A stretch of DNA of 35,401 nt from Methylobacter sp. (GTDB taxonomy: Bacteria > Pseudomonadota > Gammaproteobacteria > Methylococcales > Methylomonadaceae). The notes under the pieces are model-generated. The model was not told where the DNA came from and ran no database searches. It saw only the letters and a list, made by a program, of their open reading frames with translations. The translations under genes and the position numbers were made by a program. Positions 23,974 to 33,216 of this stretch are shown here, piece after piece (position 1 is the stretch's first letter; every line of letters begins with the position of its first letter). Location: contig SCPZ01000017.1 of the NCBI GenBank assembly GCA_004299305.1, forward strand, positions 1 to 35,401. The letters run 5' to 3'.

Positions 23974-24519
23974 ATGGCGCAGGACCCATCGCATCTTATC
24001 TGGATAGACCTTGAAATGACCGGGCTCGATCCGGACAACGATTTGATTATCGAGATTGCTACGATTGTTACCGATCAAAACTTGAACATTCTAGCCCAAG
24101 GCCCGGTGTTGGCCGTGCATCAGTCCGATGCGGCATTGGCGGCAATGGATGACTGGAATCAGCAGCATCACGGACAATCAGGTCTAATCGAGCGCGTCAA
24201 GGCGTCTACTGTTGATTCGGTAGAAGCTGAGCGGCAAACGATAGCATTTTTACAGCAGTGGGTGCCGGAAAATACCTCGCCGATCTGTGGAAACAGTATT
24301 GGCCAGGACAGGCGCTTTTTGTACCGCTACATGCCCAAGTTGGAAGCCTATTTTCATTATCGCAATATCGATGTTTCAACACTGAAAGAGCTTGCCGCCA
24401 GATGGGCGCCCGCCGTAAAGGAAGGTTTTAAAAAAGAGTCGTCGCATCAGGCCTTGAACGATATTGTCGAGTCGATTGAAGAGCTGCGTTATTACCGCGA
24501 GCACTTCATCAGGTTTTAG
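23974..24519 (+). CDS. orn: Oligoribonuclease
   Basis: Orn is the essential DEDDh 3'-5' exonuclease that degrades RNA dinucleotides, including pGpG. The 181 residues have D12 and E14 ([11 protein letters not shown]), D112 ([10 protein letters not shown]), H158 and D163 (SSHQALNDI). The length is standard. It is divergent from the M48 protease and rsgA genes, a common gammaproteobacterial neighbourhood, and is followed after 3 bases by the fluoride channel gene. Confidence 0.97.
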   Translation: MAQDPSHLIWIDLEMTGLDPDNDLIIEIATIVTDQNLNILAQGPVLAVHQSDAALAAMDDWNQQHHGQSGLIERVKASTVDSVEAERQTIAFLQQWVPENTSPICGNSIGQDRRFLYRYMPKLEAYFHYRNIDVSTLKELAARWAPAVKEGFKKESSHQALNDIVESIEELRYYREHFIRF

Positions 24520-24522
24520 CTT

Positions 24523-25230
24523 ATGAACCAAATTCTTGCAGTTGCCTTGGGCGGATCGTTCGGTGCGGTGGTGCGGTTTCTGGTGTCATCGGGTATTTAC
24601 CAATGGCTGGGGCGCGGCTTTCCCTACGGCACCTTGGTTGTTAACGTAATCGGTTCGTTTATGCTCGGCTTGCTGACTGAGTCGCTGATGCAGCAACGTA
24701 TCACCATCACCTTTGAATACAGAGCGGCTATTTTAGTCGGTTTCATCGGCGCGTTTACCACCTTCTCTACGTTTTCGCTGGAAACGTTTTATTTAATAGA
24801 GCAGGGCAATTTGACCAAAGCGGCGTTGAATATATTCACCAGTGTTACGGCCTGTGTCTTTGCAATTTGGATCGGTTTGCTGTGCGGTCGGGGCTTGTTT
24901 TATTATTCGGAGGGCGTTATCAACTGGTCGGGCGGCATGATTCCTTATGCCTTGATGATTATTAACGCGATAGGCGCTTTTTTAATCAGCATCATCGCTA
25001 CTATCTTATTGCAGAAAGTCGCGCTAGCTGTGGAATACCGTGTCGTACTGACGGTGGTTTTAGTGGGTGTTTTTTTAACCCTGTCCGGCTTGTATTTACT
25101 GTTGTATTTGGTAGAACACGGTTACTCATTCGATACCCATTTGAATTTAATGCTGGGTACTTTTGTCGCCAACGGCTTGATTTGCATCTTGGTGATTTGG
25201 ATGGGCCTGCTGGTGGGCAGGCAGATATAA
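24523..25230 (+). CDS. crcB: Fused tandem CrcB/Fluc fluoride channel
   Basis: A 235-residue protein made of two CrcB-like halves. Residues 1-123 are a standard four-helix unit: GGSFGAVVRF with R18, NVIGSFMLG with N41, and GAFTTFSTFSLE with F81 and F84. Residues about 130-235 resemble helices 2-4 only (IINAIGAFLIS with N148, VGVFLTLSGLYLL, then a last helix). The first helix is missing, and F81 and F84 are replaced by L187 and L190. An odd number of helices would invert the second half, as in the antiparallel Fluc dimer. One pore is probably vestigial. It likely exports fluoride. Probably co-transcribed with orn. Confidence 0.88.
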   Translation: MNQILAVALGGSFGAVVRFLVSSGIYQWLGRGFPYGTLVVNVIGSFMLGLLTESLMQQRITITFEYRAAILVGFIGAFTTFSTFSLETFYLIEQGNLTKAALNIFTSVTACVFAIWIGLLCGRGLFYYSEGVINWSGGMIPYALMIINAIGAFLISIIATILLQKVALAVEYRVVLTVVLVGVFLTLSGLYLLLYLVEHGYSFDTHLNLMLGTFVANGLICILVIWMGLLVGRQI

Positions 25231-26619
<1,389 letters not shown>

Positions 26620-26623
26620 TCGG

Positions 26624-26666
26624 TGGGCACAAAAGTGTCGCCTCAATCGTCTACTTTTGGAGCCCA
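26624..26666 (+). terminator. Possible hairpin after serS
   Basis: TGGGC..AAAAGT (from 26624) pairs with ACTTTTGGAGCCCA (ending 26666) with a small internal bulge. No T-tract follows, so termination is uncertain. Confidence 0.3.
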
Positions 26667-26695
26667 TCCTGTAATGCTTTTGAGGGGCTATACGG

Positions 26696-27133
26696 GTGAA
26701 ATTTAAAATTGTTTTTTATATTATCGTTATGACGCTAAGCACAACAACTCAGGCAAATCAGCTATTGGAAAAACAATTGCCGCCTTGTCCAAATAGCCCC
26801 AACTGCGTTTCCACCCAGGCGACAGACGCGGATCATTTGATTGCGCCGTTTAAAATCATCGGCAACATTGAAGATGCCTGGGCGGCATTGAAGCAAGCCC
26901 TGCTCAGCCAAAGCCGCACGGTGATCACCAACGATAGCGGCGATACGCTTCATGCCCAGGCAACCAGCCTGGTGTTTCGTTTTGTGGATGATATAGACGT
27001 GGTGCTTGATGTGGATGCCAAGTTAATTCATATCCGTTCCGCATCGCGCGTCGGTTATGGTGATTTCGGGGTTAACCGTAAACGGGTCGAAATGCTTCGT
27101 TCGCAGCTGCAACAGGCGCATGTCATAGAGTGA
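26696..27133 (+). CDS. Secreted DUF1499-type protein
   Basis: The 145-residue product starts at GTG with GAGG upstream and a short signal peptide (FKIVFYIIVMTLSTTTQA). The mature part begins with PPCPNSPNCVSTQA, the usual DUF1499 opening. TLHAQATSLVFRFVDDIDVVLD and IRSASRVGYGDFGVNRKRVE, the conserved core and end, follow. The function of the family is unknown; it is exported to the periplasm here. It is a single gene followed by a good terminator. Confidence 0.85.
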   Translation: MKFKIVFYIIVMTLSTTTQANQLLEKQLPPCPNSPNCVSTQATDADHLIAPFKIIGNIEDAWAALKQALLSQSRTVITNDSGDTLHAQATSLVFRFVDDIDVVLDVDAKLIHIRSASRVGYGDFGVNRKRVEMLRSQLQQAHVIE

Positions 27134-27144
27134 CGATTTTCTAA

Positions 27145-27178
27145 AAATGGGGTGGCGCAGTTACCCCATTTCTTCTTC
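27145..27178 (+). terminator. Rho-independent-type terminator
   Basis: AAATGGGGT (27145-27153) and ACCCCATTT (27163-27171) form a perfect nine-pair stem, followed by CTTCTTC. It lies just after the DUF1499 gene. The A-rich left flank means it could also act on the opposite strand. Confidence 0.65.
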
Positions 27179-27221
27179 AAAGCCACCATACGCCGGACAG
27201 GATCGTTAGTCAGGTGGGTTA

Positions 27222-27248
27222 TTTTTTGCAGAAAATCGCCTTAGGAAT
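27222..27248. repeat. Short dispersed motif, copy 2
   Basis: A second copy of the motif at 21739-21765, with 23 of 27 positions identical. It is intergenic, between two convergent transcription units. Confidence 0.5.
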
Positions 27249-27284
27249 GCAAATTAAATAACGTGAACGCACGATAAGCCCTAG

Positions 27285-27304
27285 GGGCGACCGGCTGGTC
27301 GCCC
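27285..27304. repeat. Hairpin GGGCGACC/GGTCGCCC
   Basis: An eight-pair stem with a four-base loop, 25 bases beyond the stop of the HtpX-like gene. It could be a REP-type unit or part of the terminator for the minus-strand genes; no clear U-tract follows on that strand. Confidence 0.6.
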
Positions 27305-27328
27305 TTTGTGCAAATGTATTCCCGTTCC

Positions 27329-28276
27329 TTAGTACCAGAATCCGCCTAAATGCCAGCGGGGTTTTCTAATTGATATTTGATAGTGGACGGGAACAGCGAA
27401 TCGATCATGGTCCGAATATTCCAGGGCTTGTTCAGGCAGTTCTTTTAAATGTAACAGCCGTTTTATTCTTTCTTCTGTGTCAGGATGCGTCCTGAGGATT
27501 GAGGGAATTGATGCGCTATGACCGCGACCCAACAGCATGTCGATCATTGATGCGTCATAAGCTTCTAATTTACCTAATGCCATTGCCAAACCTTCGGGAT
27601 CGCCGGTTAATAAAACGGCTTGGTGATCCGCATCAAACTCATGCATTCGGGATAATGAAAGTTGCAGGAAGCTCATAATGTTCGGAGCCACAATGAGTAC
27701 GCCTAATGCGGACCAGGAAATTGTGATCAGCCCTAGAAAAAACAGCGGTAAATTTAAAAAGATTAATAAAAAACCTGTAAAAGACAAGGTGTTGGTAATC
27801 CGGCTGATGACATCGGCATAAGTCATGACACGTACGTCATTATGCTGGATATGACTGATTTCATGAGCCAATACAGCAATAATCTCCCGCATAGTCAGCG
27901 TATTCAGCAGCGTATCGCTAAGGCCGATAGCCGAGTTTGCCGACGTGCCTACAGAAAAGGCATTCATCATTTGACTGGGCAGGTAGTAAAGCGCAGGCGG
28001 TGCGGGTAAGTCGGCGCGAGCGGCCAGTTCCCGTATTATCTGGTGAAGGCCGGGGGCGTCATGTGCCGACAGCAATCTTCCCTCATACATAGAAAATATG
28101 AATGACGGCGATATGTTCGGGCTGATAACAAGTATTAGCATGCCTAAAAATGCGGCCCACAAAATGCCGTCGACTCCTGCCAAAATAAAACCCACTAATG
28201 ACAGAATGCCGCCCATGCAAAGAAAAAGCGCCAACGTATGAATGAAGTTTTTTAATTTATGGTTAAATTCTGTCAT
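27329..28276 (-). CDS. HtpX-like M48 family metalloprotease
   Basis: A 315-residue membrane zinc protease. Two N-terminal hydrophobic segments (about 11-52) are followed by the catalytic H138-E-I-S-H142, another hydrophobic pair (about 160-205), and MHEFDADHQAVLLTG with the third zinc ligand. MMNAFSVGTSANSAIGLSDTLL is the HtpX-type lead to the active site. The likely role is degradation of damaged membrane proteins. The start overlaps the upstream mlaC-like stop (TAATG), so the two are translationally coupled. It is a second M48 protease, unrelated in detail to the Ste24-type one at 22638. Confidence 0.88.
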   Translation of the reverse strand: MTEFNHKLKNFIHTLALFLCMGGILSLVGFILAGVDGILWAAFLGMLILVISPNISPSFIFSMYEGRLLSAHDAPGLHQIIRELAARADLPAPPALYYLPSQMMNAFSVGTSANSAIGLSDTLLNTLTMREIIAVLAHEISHIQHNDVRVMTYADVISRITNTLSFTGFLLIFLNLPLFFLGLITISWSALGVLIVAPNIMSFLQLSLSRMHEFDADHQAVLLTGDPEGLAMALGKLEAYDASMIDMLLGRGHSASIPSILRTHPDTEERIKRLLHLKELPEQALEYSDHDRFAVPVHYQISIRKPRWHLGGFWY

Positions 28277-28920
28277 TAGGAATCTTTTGCTGCGAGCGCT
28301 TCGGCGTTACGTTTAACCAGTCCGTCGATAACGGCGTTTAATGAACCTTTGCTTTGAATTTCTTCGTTAAAGGTTGAACGGTAGTTGGTTACCAGGCTCA
28401 CGCCGTCGATCATAATATCGTAGACCTTCCATTCGCCGTTACTCAGAACCATGCGGTAATTTACATCAACAGGTTGAAGGCCAGGTTGCAAAATTTGTGT
28501 TTTTACGGTGACTTTGGTCGCTTCATTGGTCATTTCAAGCGGCAAGAAACGCATTGACCAGTCGTTATACTCTATAAACGCCCTGGAATAGGTTCTTACC
28601 AACAGTGTCTGGAATTCATGTTTAAAACGGTCCTGTTCTGTTGGAGATGCAGTTTTCCAGTGTTTCCCCAGAACTAATGGGGCGATTTTGTCGAAATCCG
28701 TATGCGCGTAAATAACGTCATTAACGAAGCGCGTAACTTGTGCAAAGTCCTTGCTGAAGATTTTATCTTTTAGCTTTTGCTGTAATTGTGATGAAACTGA
28801 TTGTATTACTTGCTGGGGGGCTTGCAGGTTTTCCGCCATCACTTGGGTAGCGGGCATTAACCCGATTAATACAGCAAAAAATAAACCAACTAGTACAGAG
28901 CGTTCAGTTCGATTTCGCAT
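28276..28920 (-). CDS. MlaC/Ttg2D-family periplasmic protein
   Basis: The 214-residue product has a signal peptide (RSVLVGLFFAVLIGLMPATQVMA). The MlaC fold is recognisable from FAQVTRFVNDVIYAHTDFDKIAPLVLGKHWKTASPTEQDRF, the YSRAF segment and the VNYRMVLSNGEWKVYDIMIDGVSLVTNYRSTF segment. MlaC proteins shuttle phospholipids between the envelope membranes, and a relative (HpnM) is linked to hopanoids. No mlaFEDB genes are adjacent; the coupled partner is an HtpX-like protease, so the specific cargo is unknown. Confidence 0.88.
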   Translation of the reverse strand: MRNRTERSVLVGLFFAVLIGLMPATQVMAENLQAPQQVIQSVSSQLQQKLKDKIFSKDFAQVTRFVNDVIYAHTDFDKIAPLVLGKHWKTASPTEQDRFKHEFQTLLVRTYSRAFIEYNDWSMRFLPLEMTNEATKVTVKTQILQPGLQPVDVNYRMVLSNGEWKVYDIMIDGVSLVTNYRSTFNEEIQSKGSLNAVIDGLVKRNAEALAAKDS

Positions 28921-29157
28921 AATGATCCACTATTAAATATAGAGTTAGGTGATGACGCCTCTGATTGTTGTTCAATTCAGCGGTGCGGTGTTGTTGAATC
29001 AAGGCAAGGAGTTTGCAGTCATTTTCACAGGTGAATTACGCTGTAACTTTGCGTTGAATAGTTAGTAAAAAGCGCTATCGAATTGTTCCTGACTGCATTG
29101 CTAGCGCATGTCATGATGCCATTAGTTCTAATGAAGCGCAAGTTCGCTAGCGGAAGT

Positions 29158-29706
29158 TCAATCTGTGAATTGGTGGCGTTTTATTTTTTCTGCTGAGTAG
29201 TTACAAGCGGTTTTTATGTTAGCCGAATGCCAATGGTAGCTAACGCTAATTGCTGCTATCGACAATACTGCCAGCGGCCAGATATAGCTATCAAAATAAG
29301 CCACACAAACAGTTATAAGGCCTAGAAATAATCCGGTAAAAATACAGCGCCAGCCTGTTTGTATGCCATCCAGATAAGTTGTTAATGCCAGTATTAACAG
29401 CACGATCAAACCAGCTTCTTCATGGAATATTCTTCCTGAATTATGGTAGGCGTAAATGACAATGCCTGCACACAAACCGCCTGACCAATGCAGCAGCCGG
29501 TCGATAAGCGCTTTGAGGTTATCGCGATGCTGCTTGAATTGATAATAGTCGGGAGCGATAGCGATAGCGGTAAACAAAAATATCATCACAAACCAATAAT
29601 CGTGGCTAGCATGCCGATAGCTATAGCCAATGTAGGCGCCGAGTAATGACAAAAGTAAACGCAAGGTAAAAAGATTATGGGGGGATAGCAGGTATTGCTT
29701 GTTCAT
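29158..29706 (-). CDS. Predicted six-helix membrane protein downstream of mxaL
   Basis: The 182-residue product has about six hydrophobic segments: LFTLRLLLSLLGAYIG, WFVMIFLFTAIAIAP, GGLCAGIVIYAY, GLIVLLILALTTYL, then two more after RCIFTGLFLG. It ends in a basic tail. I do not recognise a family. The ATG at 29706 is chosen because the first hydrophobic segment follows directly; an upstream TTG at 29796 would overlap mxaL and add a non-membrane lead. It lies 40 bases after mxaL on the same strand, where mxaD is found in some methylotrophs, but it does not resemble the soluble MxaD protein. Confidence 0.75.
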   Translation of the reverse strand: MNKQYLLSPHNLFTLRLLLSLLGAYIGYSYRHASHDYWFVMIFLFTAIAIAPDYYQFKQHRDNLKALIDRLLHWSGGLCAGIVIYAYHNSGRIFHEEAGLIVLLILALTTYLDGIQTGWRCIFTGLFLGLITVCVAYFDSYIWPLAVLSIAAISVSYHWHSANIKTACNYSAEKIKRHQFTD

Positions 29707-29746
29707 GAGCTGTTCTCGGGATGGTAGATAAGGAATGACGATTTGC

Positions 29747-30703
29747 TTAGTGCCGGGAAAATCGGCGAAATTTATACAGCCTGGGCAGATAGACAAGACT
29801 TAACAGCAGCAGTGCCAACAAGGCCGGTTGTTGGCGAATATCGGCCTGCACGACTTTTTCAGTCGCCAGTTTCGGGTTTTGTAATGCCAGACTAAGGTTT
29901 TTTAAGTCGGTTAAACGGGCGTAAGCCAAGCCGGATTCGGCGGCCATTTTTTCCAAATAGGTTTCGTGCAAAGAGGTTAAATGCTCGTTGCCTATGGCGG
30001 CTTCGCTGCCGAATGGGGCATTGCGCGCGTTATAGCCTTTGATTTGCGACGAGTCCAGGTTCGATTGTCCGAACGTAGAACGGTGCGGCACATCGTCCTG
30101 GGCATAAAAGCCGGTTTGTTTGCCCAGGCTGTCGAACTTGGGGATAGCTACAGCCTGCAGGCCGCCGACACCGATAATCATGCCTTTCGCTCGTCCCTTT
30201 ACCGTTGAAAAATCGGTTTGGTAACTGGGATTAACAGGCGGGGCTTCCTGGCCGTCGGTAATGAAGATCACCGAACTGTCGCTTTTTTGCAGCATGTCCA
30301 GCGTACTCAGCAAGCCTTTGGCAATATTGCTGTCTGCGGCCCAGGCCATGCGCCAGTCGACTTTGCTGATCGCGGTGTCTATTTCCGTGTAAGCCGAACA
30401 AACTTCCAGCGGCTCGAATAACAGGGTTGAGCGCCTTTCGGTGAATAGGCCCAGGCCGACTTTGGATTCGCAGGGCAGTGTTTGCAACAGTTCGCGCAAG
30501 GTTTGCTTAACAAAATGCAGGCGGCTGACGGCTTGGTTGTCTTGCTGGTAGTCGGTTGCATTCATGCTGCGGGTAATATCGATAATAAAGGTGTAGTTAT
30601 AGGTTGGGTTTTTTTGCTGCTTGTTGGGGTATAGGAACAGCACCAGCATGGCGATAAGTGCCAGCAGCAAACACCAGGTTCGATAATTTTTTAATGTATT
30701 CAT
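29747..30703 (-). CDS. mxaL: Methanol dehydrogenase maturation protein MxaL (VWA)
   Basis: The 318-residue product has an N-terminal membrane anchor (CLLLALIAMLVLFLYP), a VWA domain with MIDAS D42ITRS46, and a C-terminal hydrophobic segment (PALLALLLLSLVYLP) near the end. MxaL is one of the proteins (MxaA, MxaK, MxaL) needed for calcium insertion into MxaFI methanol dehydrogenase. The start at 30703 has GAGG at good spacing. That Shine-Dalgarno overlaps the edge of a REP-like repeat. Earlier in-frame starts run through the repeat and mxaK and are rejected. Confidence 0.88.
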   Translation of the reverse strand: MNTLKNYRTWCLLLALIAMLVLFLYPNKQQKNPTYNYTFIIDITRSMNATDYQQDNQAVSRLHFVKQTLRELLQTLPCESKVGLGLFTERRSTLLFEPLEVCSAYTEIDTAISKVDWRMAWAADSNIAKGLLSTLDMLQKSDSSVIFITDGQEAPPVNPSYQTDFSTVKGRAKGMIIGVGGLQAVAIPKFDSLGKQTGFYAQDDVPHRSTFGQSNLDSSQIKGYNARNAPFGSEAAIGNEHLTSLHETYLEKMAAESGLAYARLTDLKNLSLALQNPKLATEKVVQADIRQQPALLALLLLSLVYLPRLYKFRRFSRH

Positions 30704-30709
30704 TGTTTC

Positions 30710-30790
30710 CTCGTTCTCACGTAGCGCGCTCATCGTCACACACAAGTGTCTGTTATTAGGCATAATTCTCATGCGTCGCGTGGGAACGAG
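30710..30790. repeat. REP-pair element between mxaK and mxaL
   Basis: The ends CTCGTTCTCACG (30710-30721) and CGTGGGAACGAG (30779-30790) are inverted copies of the GTTCCCACGC family. The first is extended by CTCATCGTCACACACAAG, which recurs at 35282-35299. The whole is a short MITE-like unit of about 81 bases. Confidence 0.75.
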
Positions 30791-30806
30791 ATATTTCCGT
30801 GGAAAA

Positions 30807-31367
30807 TCAAGGCAAACCGCGCGGAAACCCCGGCACTGTCGTCCACAACTGCGATTTCTGCTTTGTGGGTTCGTCGTCCGGCATATCGACCCTGTCCATT
30901 TCCGGCAATAGGCGCATGGCGACTTCAAGGTTGTATTTCGCATCCCAATTGCCGCTGTTTAACGCCAAAGACTGCCGGTAGAGCTGTTTCGCCAATCCGG
31001 CCAAAGGCATTGCTTCGTTGATATTCATGGCTTTTGCTTGCTGTATGGCTTGCTCCAGATACAGGTTGCCGAGGTTATAGCGGGCTTTGGCCTGGAAGTT
31101 CCGGTCGCCTTTGTCCATAATCAGGCTGAGGGTCGATAACGCCTCATCGTAGCGGTGTTTTTGCTTGAAATAAAAAGCCCGCGCCAATCTTAATTCCGGC
31201 TTGCCGCTGATGACTTTATTAACGGTCGTATCCTTTCCCGAAACCAATTGCCGGATTAAGTCATTGTCGCGGTGGATGCCGTACAACGCGTCGGCACAGT
31301 AAACGAAAGCCGCTAAGCTGAGCGCTAACGCGGCCCACAGCGTGACATGCCTGAGTGTTCTTATCAT
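30807..31367 (-). CDS. mxaK: Methanol dehydrogenase maturation protein MxaK
   Basis: A 186-residue protein with one N-terminal membrane anchor (VTLWAALALSLAAFVYCADAL) and a helical, TPR-like body. Paired helices are suggested by PELRLARAFYFKQKHRYDEAL, QAKARYNLGNLYLEQAI and the final NWDAKYNLEVAMRLLPE. MxaK has a role in metal insertion into methanol dehydrogenase in methylotrophs. Its start overlaps the mxaC stop (ATGA). Identification rests on order, length and architecture together. Confidence 0.85.
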   Translation of the reverse strand: MIRTLRHVTLWAALALSLAAFVYCADALYGIHRDNDLIRQLVSGKDTTVNKVISGKPELRLARAFYFKQKHRYDEALSTLSLIMDKGDRNFQAKARYNLGNLYLEQAIQQAKAMNINEAMPLAGLAKQLYRQSLALNSGNWDAKYNLEVAMRLLPEMDRVDMPDDEPTKQKSQLWTTVPGFPRGLP

Positions 31368-32344
31368 CGTTTGACCTCAAAAAATTTAACGCTCAGCAGA
31401 ATCAGTAGCAAGAAAGCCGCTACGCTGTAGCAGACTGCCGACAAATCCTGTTTGGGGATGCGTTCGACATAGTGCATGGGCAGGTTTTCCAGCCGGTTGA
31501 TGTCGGCAATCGCCTGTTTTAACGCGTCCGGGCTTTCCGCTTCATAAGCCTGATAGGGACTGCCCAGCTCCAGGAAAAACTTGTGCAGATACAGTTCGGG
31601 CATGGCCCCAGCGTTGTCGTCACGGCTGTCTTCAGGCTGATCGAAAATGCCGGGGCTGCCTGCGGTACGCAGGAAAATCCAGTACAGGCGGACTTGCTGC
31701 TGTTTAAACCAAAGCCGCAGTTTTTGTTCGCTGTCATGATCGATTGCCGCCGCGCCGTCCGAAACCAGCAGCACGATACGCGAGCCGGTGACCGGTTGTT
31801 GTTCAAAAAACGATATGGCCATCCCTAAGCCTTTGCTGACATGGGTAAAACCCAGCGCCGGTGTCGCTGTCGCCGCAATCGCCGCCTGCACCGCGTTTTT
31901 GTTTTCGGTCAGCGGCATTACGAATAGCGGCGAGGTGCTGTATTCCGCGACTCCGATCAAATCGGTTTGCCGCTGTTTGACAAAATCGGTCAATAAGCGC
32001 CGCGCCGCCGTGGCTTTGGATTCATCGGAGCCGTTCGGCGCGCGTCCGGCAAAGGTGTTATCCATGCTGCTGCTGCGATCGAGCAGTAACACGATATGCG
32101 CGCCGTGGCCTATCCTCTCCTGGCTTTGTTCGGTGCGATGCAGGCCCGCGATGCCCAGCACTAATCCGGCGATGGCCGCGACGGCGCACAGCCGCAAACA
32201 GCAGACGACAAAAGCCGACAGCGTGTCGGCAGGGATCAACGACGTCCACGGGGCGGGGCTGGCACGCATGCCGTTATTGAACAGCGGCAACAGGGTGAGC
32301 ACTAGGCCTGTCAAAGCCCAGGGGCTATTAACCGCTAAATTCAT
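31364..32344 (-). CDS. mxaC: Methanol dehydrogenase maturation protein MxaC (VWA)
   Basis: A 326-residue membrane-anchored VWA protein of the BatA/B type. Two N-terminal hydrophobic segments (about 8-22 and 44-68) are followed by the VWA domain with a full MIDAS D89RSSS93, the GFTHVSKGLGMAI segment and LLVSDGAAAID. A C-terminal hydrophobic segment (AVCYSVAAFLLLILLSVKF) closes it. Its start and stop overlap its neighbours mxaA and mxaK by ATGA. It probably works with the MoxR ATPase MxaR. Confidence 0.88.
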   Translation of the reverse strand: MNLAVNSPWALTGLVLTLLPLFNNGMRASPAPWTSLIPADTLSAFVVCCLRLCAVAAIAGLVLGIAGLHRTEQSQERIGHGAHIVLLLDRSSSMDNTFAGRAPNGSDESKATAARRLLTDFVKQRQTDLIGVAEYSTSPLFVMPLTENKNAVQAAIAATATPALGFTHVSKGLGMAISFFEQQPVTGSRIVLLVSDGAAAIDHDSEQKLRLWFKQQQVRLYWIFLRTAGSPGIFDQPEDSRDDNAGAMPELYLHKFFLELGSPYQAYEAESPDALKQAIADINRLENLPMHYVERIPKQDLSAVCYSVAAFLLLILLSVKFFEVKR

Positions 32345-33216
32345 TGGCTACCTCGTTCGATCTTCCGGCATTGCTCGCAGAGCTCTTTTAGTTGCTGCAA
32401 GTCCTGTGCTACGGCAATCATTCCGTCGGAAAAAAAGTAACGATTGGAGTAGTTGAAAAACCAAGCCAATTGGGCGTTTATTTGCAGATATTCCGGGTTA
32501 CGCCGGTAAAATTCGCCTAGCCGGTTAAAGAACAGCGGCTGGCCGTTGAGGCTGTTCAAGGCGTGGTGGACAACGGTCAAAGCCTGCTCCATGTCGGCTT
32601 TAGACAATCCCGCCAGTTTGCGCAATGCCAGCTTGAACACGGTGCGTCGCGACATGCCAGGAAAGCATCCGTATAAGTAAGCCAGATAGGCCGCTATCAG
32701 TACGGCAACGCTCAGGCTGGCCGCCAAGCCGTACAAAACCTGGTTATTTGCCAATAACGGCGGAGGGCTGTCAGGGCGCATGTATTCACCCTGTTCGGTT
32801 TGGCGCACCACCAGCTCTCTCAGTGGGGACAGGGTAAAAGTCCAGGCGGGGACGTTTTGGCCGATGCTTTTTTCGCCCTGGCTGAGCTGTATGGTAAAGC
32901 CGGGTAGGGTTAACGATTTAACCTCTAGCGGCGCGTAAAAAACCTGGTACAGCAAGTCGATTTGATAACGCTGCCCTGTTTGTTTAACCGTGACTTGGTT
33001 CAAGTTCAGCCAGCGGTTGATTTGGCCTTTTGCGGGTAAGCTGCCGGGTTGCAAACTGATGCCCGAGCGGATTTCGATAATAATGCGTTGGGGAATTTCA
33101 TCGCCGTTAACGTAACCAAACGGGCGCGGCGTTTCGACGTTAAAGTAGCTGACCGGCTCGTCGATCGAGCCGGAACAGCCCAGCAGCGACAACACCATGA
33201 TTAACACAATTCTCAT
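32341..33216 (-). CDS. mxaA: Methanol dehydrogenase maturation protein MxaA
   Basis: A 291-residue protein with a signal sequence ending in a lipobox (SLLGCS), suggesting a lipid anchor. A beta-rich periplasmic domain follows to about residue 150, then a membrane helix (VLYGLAASLSVAVLIAAYLAYLYG) and a cytoplasmic helical tail with QPLFFNRLGEFYRRNPEY. MxaA is required for active, metal-loaded methanol dehydrogenase. Its start overlaps the mxaS stop (ATGA). Lipidation together with a later membrane helix is unusual and should be treated as a prediction. Confidence 0.87.
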   Translation of the reverse strand: MRIVLIMVLSLLGCSGSIDEPVSYFNVETPRPFGYVNGDEIPQRIIIEIRSGISLQPGSLPAKGQINRWLNLNQVTVKQTGQRYQIDLLYQVFYAPLEVKSLTLPGFTIQLSQGEKSIGQNVPAWTFTLSPLRELVVRQTEQGEYMRPDSPPPLLANNQVLYGLAASLSVAVLIAAYLAYLYGCFPGMSRRTVFKLALRKLAGLSKADMEQALTVVHHALNSLNGQPLFFNRLGEFYRRNPEYLQINAQLAWFFNYSNRYFFSDGMIAVAQDLQQLKELCEQCRKIERGSQ

